Below, piece after piece: positions 38,611 to 42,224 of a stretch of 42,224 bases of DNA; position 1 is the stretch's first letter; each line of letters opens with the position of its first letter. The notes below the pieces were generated by a model. The model was not told where the DNA came from and did not search any database. It saw nothing but the letters and a program-made list of their open reading frames with translations. The translations under genes were made by a program, and so were the position numbers. The DNA comes from a virus. The stretch is taken from positions 1 to 42,224 of IMG/VR virus record IMGVR_UViG_3300043446_000360; one strand, given 5' to 3'.

Positions 38611-39159
38611 TCATTCTTCGAGCTGATACTTACGATAACGGAACGTAACAGTGGCTTCCATATACTCAATCGTAGTATTGGTAGAAACGAACGCCAACTC
38701 CGTAAGTCCAATAGGAAAGCAATCATAGAAAAAGATATTCTTGTTCACGTTCTTGGCTGCGGTTAGAACAGAAAGCACGGCGTCTGACATATACGTTGTA
38801 TAGTAACCAACAGAACGAGTACCAGCCATTTGATAGTTGTTAATGTCTTTCGACAGAGCACGAGTTTGACCAAGATTGTCTGGATGTCCAAGCGCCTCAA
38901 TCCACTTCTGAATCTCGAAATAGTTCTTTAGATCTTCATCGACTTTGAATGTGATGACTAATGGCTCGTATGTGATACGATCGCCAGGGCGTGGAAGAGA
39001 AGCAAATGGAGTTGGGGTTTCTGCTACGCCAATTGATACTGCAGGAATAGCAACGCCCTGACAGAAATAGTTTACGCCTGGAAGACGCTTGATTGAGAAT
39101 CGAAAGCCGTTTTGACCAAGAAAGTTAATGTTAGATGGCTGTGAGTCGATTGCTGACAT
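38611..39159 (-). CDS. Tail tube-like protein (T4 gp19 family)
   Basis: A 182-residue protein with the layout of T4 gp19-type tail tube proteins: FLGQNGFRFSIKRLPGVNYF, VAIPAVSIGVAETPTPFASL, then GDRITYEPLVITFKVDED, EIQKWIEALGHP and a C-terminal strand pair ending ATVTFRYRKYQLEE. Length is close to gp19 (163). It lies next to capsid genes rather than beside a sheath gene, so it may be a second tube/baseplate-associated paralog. The function is inferred from fold-level similarity. Confidence 0.65.
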   Translation of the reverse strand: MSAIDSQPSNINFLGQNGFRFSIKRLPGVNYFCQGVAIPAVSIGVAETPTPFASLPRPGDRITYEPLVITFKVDEDLKNYFEIQKWIEALGHPDNLGQTRALSKDINNYQMAGTRSVGYYTTYMSDAVLSVLTAAKNVNKNIFFYDCFPIGLTELAFVSTNTTIEYMEATVTFRYRKYQLEE

Positions 39160-39740
39160 TAGAAGTTCTTTCTTTTGTTAAGCGAAGCGACAAGTTTCAT
39201 CTTGTAGATTTCTTTTCCAGCCTTGTCAGTTTTCAAGAATCCTGCGATAGCTTCTTTTTCGCTTACATGTGTTTCTTCTGGATCACGCGGATCTAGATTT
39301 ATAGCTTTACCACGATACCATCCGTAGATAGATACACCACGTTCTTTAGCAAGATTTTGCCAAATCTTTTGTCCACCTGGAGAATGACTTTTTCCGACAA
39401 GAGCTACTGCGTGACCAGACTCTAGAATCTTGCGATATACAACATGTGCTTTAGGACCACGTCCTGTAGAATCTGCTGTGTCGATGGTATAGACTTTTTT
39501 AGGATTGAGCATACCTGTAACAGTAAGTTGCACGATTCCAGTATCTCTATCTATGGCATAGTAGAGATCAAATGCTTCAATCTTGCGGTGATAAAGATCT
39601 GTGCTAGAATCAATTCTGATGAGTTTCTTACCAGCTTTTTTAAGATCTAGTTTGTGACCAGTTTCATAAGAAAACTTCTGCCCTCTCCTAATTGATGTTA
39701 GGAGTGGAGCTTCGCTTAAGAACTGTGTGAATGATTTCAT
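39159..39740 (-). CDS. Internal/virion protein with capsid-targeting N-terminus, GNAT-like
   Basis: A 193-residue protein. The first residues MKSFTQFLSE followed by Ala closely resemble the capsid-targeting peptide of T4 internal proteins (MKTYQEFIAE followed by Ala), which the prohead protease removes after Glu. The middle (GRGPKAHVVYRKILESGHAV, then SHSPGGQKIWQNLAKERGV and YGWYRGKAINL) resembles an acetyltransferase (GNAT-type) fold. The start is ATG 39738-39740, with a TATAAATA element at 39746-39753 and no Shine-Dalgarno sequence, so the message may be leaderless. It may be an enzyme injected with the DNA (inference). Confidence 0.65.
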   Translation of the reverse strand: MKSFTQFLSEAPLLTSIRRGQKFSYETGHKLDLKKAGKKLIRIDSSTDLYHRKIEAFDLYYAIDRDTGIVQLTVTGMLNPKKVYTIDTADSTGRGPKAHVVYRKILESGHAVALVGKSHSPGGQKIWQNLAKERGVSIYGWYRGKAINLDPRDPEETHVSEKEAIAGFLKTDKAGKEIYKMKLVASLNKRKNF

Positions 39741-39745
39741 ATGAC

Positions 39746-39753
39746 TATTTATA
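39746..39753 (-). promoter_or_regulatory. Late promoter TATAAATA abutting a start codon
   Basis: An exact T4 late -10 element on the minus strand between the gp23 terminator and the internal-protein gene. The ATG lies 6 bases after it, which is where a T4 late transcript would start. Confidence 0.65.
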
Positions 39754-39754
39754 T

Positions 39755-39781
39755 GAAAAAAGGGGGACCCGAAGATCCCCC
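39755..39781 (-). terminator. UUCG-tetraloop terminator after gp23
   Basis: Minus strand GGGGGATC, TTCG, GGTCCCCC followed by a run of Ts (8-base stem with one G-T pair and the extra-stable C-UUCG-G loop), 53 bases after the gp23 stop. Confidence 0.9.
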
Positions 39782-39833
39782 AGTTTGCGGTTTGAACCCG
39801 TCTTATTATCCCCTCCCACATGGAGGGTTGAAC

Positions 39834-41237
39834 TTACATCAGGTTTGAAACCTTGACGAAGCGGTAGTAGACGTTGTAACCCTTGGTGTTTGGTGCACCA
39901 ATAGCGCCGTCGGCTGAAGAAGTTGCGAATGGGTTTGCAACCATTCCGTAACGTGTCTTGAAGCCGATCTTAGGCTGGAACGAATCCTGACCGATAGCGC
40001 GAACCATCTGGAGAGGAACGTATGGGCAGTAGAACAGACCGGCGTCGAATGCAGAAGCACCCTTATAGCCGAGTGTGAAATACTGCTGACCAGCTGACGA
40101 AGCGAAGTAAGGATCAATATAAACCTTAATACGTCCGTTCAGAACACCAGCGAAGGTGTTGCCTGTGTCGTCTACGTTGAGGTTGTTAGCAAGAGCTGGA
40201 GTGTAGTCCAGAACGCCAGCCATCTGAAGAGCTGAAGCAACGTCGGATCCGCAGATCAGAACGTTACCCTTACCTCTACGAGTTGCCTTAGCAATCTGGT
40301 TAGACTCGCGTTCGATCTGGAATAGCAGACCCTTGAACTTTTCTACCATCCAACGTCCGTTTGAGTCAACGTCCAGGTTGAACGTACCAGCAGTTGTTAC
40401 GTTTTCCTGAGCACCAGCCGAAGCTGTGTAGTTGATTGTACGAACAACTTCACGGTTGATTTCCGTTAGGATTTCAGCAGCGAGGATGTTTGAAAGTTCT
40501 GTTTCAGCGTCAAGACCGTGGATAGCCTTAAGGTCCTGTGCCAGTTCCATTGTGTATTCTGCCTTGAGGGCGCGTGAAACTGCTGTTACCGCTACCTTCT
40601 CAATGCTGAATGCCATTTCCTGGAAGTTACCGCCAGCAGCAGTACCGTCACCAAGACGTTCTGCAGCAGTGCGTGACATACCAGTTGAAACGGTATAAGA
40701 ACCAGATGTTGCAGCTGAAGCGCGAAGTGTTGGGTCAGAAGCTTCCTGAACACGACCTGTTGAAGTGTTACCAACAACGAGACGTGAAGCTGTGTTACCA
40801 GCAGCTGAACCAGAGAACGTTGTGTTAGCTTCGTTGAAGAGAGCTTCCGTTCCGCCCTGTGTGCTGTAACGTGAACGCATTGCGAAGATCAGGCCTGTTG
40901 GACCTGTCATTGGCTGAACGCCGCAGAGATCGTATGCGATCAGGTTAGGCATCGAACGACGAACCAGTGAAATAAGAACTGGATCGAATGTGTCGATAGC
41001 GCCGTCAGATGCTGTGGATGACGAAGCACCCATGCTGTTTGTTGGAGCAGCTTCGCCCAGTAGTGTTGGTGCGCGATAACCGCCTGAACCAAAACCATCT
41101 TCACGAGCTGACTTTTCCTGGTTTTCCAGAAGCTGTGCAACTACGCTACGACGATGTGCATCCTTAATTGGAGCCAGATCAGGATGTTCCAGGACTGGCT
41201 GCCACTTTTTCTGAACTGCCTCATTCAGAGATTGCAT
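39834..41237 (-). CDS. 23: Major capsid protein gp23
   Basis: A 467-residue major capsid protein of the T4 family (HK97 fold). LVRRSMPNLIAYDLCGVQPM, GPTGLIFAMRSRYSTQGG and QNIAKATRRGKGN-like NQIAKATRRGKGNVLICGSD are hallmark segments. The prohead protease site (L/I-x-E) fits Leu60-Gly61-Glu62 before Ala63, near the known T4 cut after Glu65. It lies directly after gp22, and a strong terminator follows. Confidence 0.97.
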   Translation of the reverse strand: MQSLNEAVQKKWQPVLEHPDLAPIKDAHRRSVVAQLLENQEKSAREDGFGSGGYRAPTLLGEAAPTNSMGASSSTASDGAIDTFDPVLISLVRRSMPNLIAYDLCGVQPMTGPTGLIFAMRSRYSTQGGTEALFNEANTTFSGSAAGNTASRLVVGNTSTGRVQEASDPTLRASAATSGSYTVSTGMSRTAAERLGDGTAAGGNFQEMAFSIEKVAVTAVSRALKAEYTMELAQDLKAIHGLDAETELSNILAAEILTEINREVVRTINYTASAGAQENVTTAGTFNLDVDSNGRWMVEKFKGLLFQIERESNQIAKATRRGKGNVLICGSDVASALQMAGVLDYTPALANNLNVDDTGNTFAGVLNGRIKVYIDPYFASSAGQQYFTLGYKGASAFDAGLFYCPYVPLQMVRAIGQDSFQPKIGFKTRYGMVANPFATSSADGAIGAPNTKGYNVYYRFVKVSNLM

Positions 41238-41257
41238 TTTAATTCTCCTTGTTATTA

Positions 41258-42211
41258 TTACTTTTTGATGCCGCGAGTAATCGCGTTCATATAAGCAGCC
41301 ATCTCAACTGGAACCTGCTTTTCAGCGCCCTCTTCTAGGTCGCCCACTGGTTCCTCATCGAAAGATACTGATTCTGACAAAGGACTGGCCTTGCCCTTTG
41401 TTGGGAAGTAACTTTCACGAAGTGTAGCAATCTTGTTCTTATACGAATCAACGCTTTCGAACTCGACTGCTTCAGAAAGTGACTGCAGCTTTGCAACTTG
41501 CGTATCTGTCAGGCCTTCTGAAACTTGAGCGAACGCCATTCCGCGTTCGAATTCTTTAATCTTAGCTGTAAGCTCAACATTCTTTTCAATTTCTTCGTTG
41601 ATAGCAGCTTCAAGAGTTTCAACCTTACCGGCAAGCTCTTCAGCAACTTCAACTGCTTCGTCTGGAATGTCGATGTAGTGTGATTCAAACAGACCCTTAA
41701 GACCTGACATGAATGACTCTACGATTTCAGCCTTAAGACCACGTTCAATGGCTACAGAGTTTTCCTGCATCCAGTTTTCAACAACGTAGTCAAGATACTG
41801 ATCAACACGCTCAACGAGTTCTTCGCTGACTGTTGATACTTCTTCTGTTAGGGAGTCGTCGAACTTAGCTTCGACTGCTTCGAGCTGCTCGTTTACCTTT
41901 GAAAGAACAGCTGCTGTATATACTTCTGTTGCCTTAGCAATGAACTCTTCTGATACTTCTGTACCAGCAAAGATTGCCTTGATGTCGTCTGAAACGTCAA
42001 TGTCTTCAGCTGTAATACGAACTGAAGACTCGCCAATTGAACGCTGCTTTGGATCAACAGAATTACCCTGTTGTGGGTTTGTCTTGTCACCCTTGAACGC
42101 TGCATCGTAGAAAGCAGAAACGTCAGCTTTCTTAAGACCAGATAGTGTATCAACGATCGAGTTGATCATTCCTACCTTTGTATATGGCTTTACACTTGAG
42201 CCCTGAAGCAT
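41258..42211 (-). CDS. 22: Prohead core scaffold gp22 (5' end uncertain or partial)
   Basis: A 317-residue acidic, heptad-rich protein typical of gp22, the main scaffold core removed by the prohead protease. YVVENWMQENSVAIERGLKA then IVESFMSGLKGLFESH match T4 gp22 (LAKEWLAENKLAVDKGIKAE, ESMLGGLKELF). Several L-x-E sites suit gp21 cleavage. The frame stays open to the window edge (42224), so the true start may lie outside. Within it, Met15 (ATG 42167-42169, MINSIVDTLSGLKK) follows AAAGGTAGGA and is a good alternative start. It is larger than T4 gp22 (269). Confidence 0.9.
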   Translation of the reverse strand: MLQGSSVKPYTKVGMINSIVDTLSGLKKADVSAFYDAAFKGDKTNPQQGNSVDPKQRSIGESSVRITAEDIDVSDDIKAIFAGTEVSEEFIAKATEVYTAAVLSKVNEQLEAVEAKFDDSLTEEVSTVSEELVERVDQYLDYVVENWMQENSVAIERGLKAEIVESFMSGLKGLFESHYIDIPDEAVEVAEELAGKVETLEAAINEEIEKNVELTAKIKEFERGMAFAQVSEGLTDTQVAKLQSLSEAVEFESVDSYKNKIATLRESYFPTKGKASPLSESVSFDEEPVGDLEEGAEKQVPVEMAAYMNAITRGIKK

Positions 42212-42224
42212 AGGCCCTGACTTT

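Noticed and set aside
39741-39821. 27-residue longer start of the internal-protein gene
   Set aside because: It runs through the gp23 terminator and late promoter and would hide the capsid-targeting peptide.
1-42224. CRISPR array, insertion sequence or integrase
   Set aside because: No regular repeat-spacer array, transposase or integrase motifs were seen; the content fits a lytic phage.

Overview
This window is a contiguous piece of a T4-superfamily myovirus genome (lytic, contractile-tailed phage). Nearly every base is coding and all convincing genes lie on the minus strand. The diagnostic core is here: gp41 helicase, UvsX, gp43 polymerase, RegA, gp62, gp44, gp45, gp46/gp47, gp55, UvsW, UvsY, gp23 and gp22. 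The host looks alphaproteobacterial. Thirteen sigma70-type promoters share a CTTGAC-type -35 and an exact 17-base spacer, which resembles rhizobial housekeeping promoters, and the phage carries a DUF1127 protein typical of alphaproteobacteria. This host call is an inference. Short gp62, Hsp20, CobS/CobT-like genes and marine-type structural cassettes place it nearer the cyanophage/rhizobiophage branch of T4 relatives than coliphage T4.

Layout from the left edge. 41-9051 is an apparently late, virion/lysis block: Dps, a membrane-anchored Lys/Ala-rich protein, a 1577-residue modular giant with an N-terminal nucleotidyltransferase, a ligase-like nucleotidyltransferase with a T4-type capsid-targeting N-terminus, a PD-(D/E)XK nuclease-like protein, and two cell-wall lipoproteins. 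A CAU tRNA follows, overlapping the end of a glutaredoxin gene. 9135-17929 holds replication and recombination genes (gp41, UvsX, gp43) with small conserved phage genes between them. 17939-19038 is a holin/GH19 endolysin pair with its own late-type promoter. 19111-23898 holds DUF1127, Hsp20, RegA, gp62, gp44 and gp45, with a GIY-YIG-like gene and a glycosyltransferase-like gene inserted between gp44 and gp62. 23898-30427 is an accessory early region: a second glycosyltransferase, ribosomal protein bS21, a winged-helix protein, CobS-like AAA+ and CobT-like VWA proteins and several small genes, many with private promoters.

30588-38509 reads as one long leftward operon from a promoter in front of uvsY to a strong terminator at 30498-30527: uvsY, uvsW, an Sm-like gene, gp55, gp47, gp46, peptide deformylase, a C5-cytosine methyltransferase and a CmoA-like enzyme. 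The last six are chained by 4-base overlaps. 38611-42224 is the structural block: a tail-tube-like protein, a capsid-targeted internal protein, major capsid gp23 and core scaffold gp22, the last open at the window edge.

The most exciting candidate is the translationally coupled C5-cytosine methyltransferase plus CmoA-like enzyme. The methyltransferase has arginine where motif X normally has asparagine. From memory, engineering that position lets such enzymes use carboxy-SAM, the product of CmoA. A natural phage DNA carboxymethylation system is therefore a testable idea, although the CmoA-like protein lacks a clear match to the carboxylate-binding arginine of E. coli CmoA. Other notable signals are a coupled nuclease/ligase-like pair with a packaging signal, two consensus promoters on the plus strand firing antisense into the late blocks, and two late genes that look leaderless.
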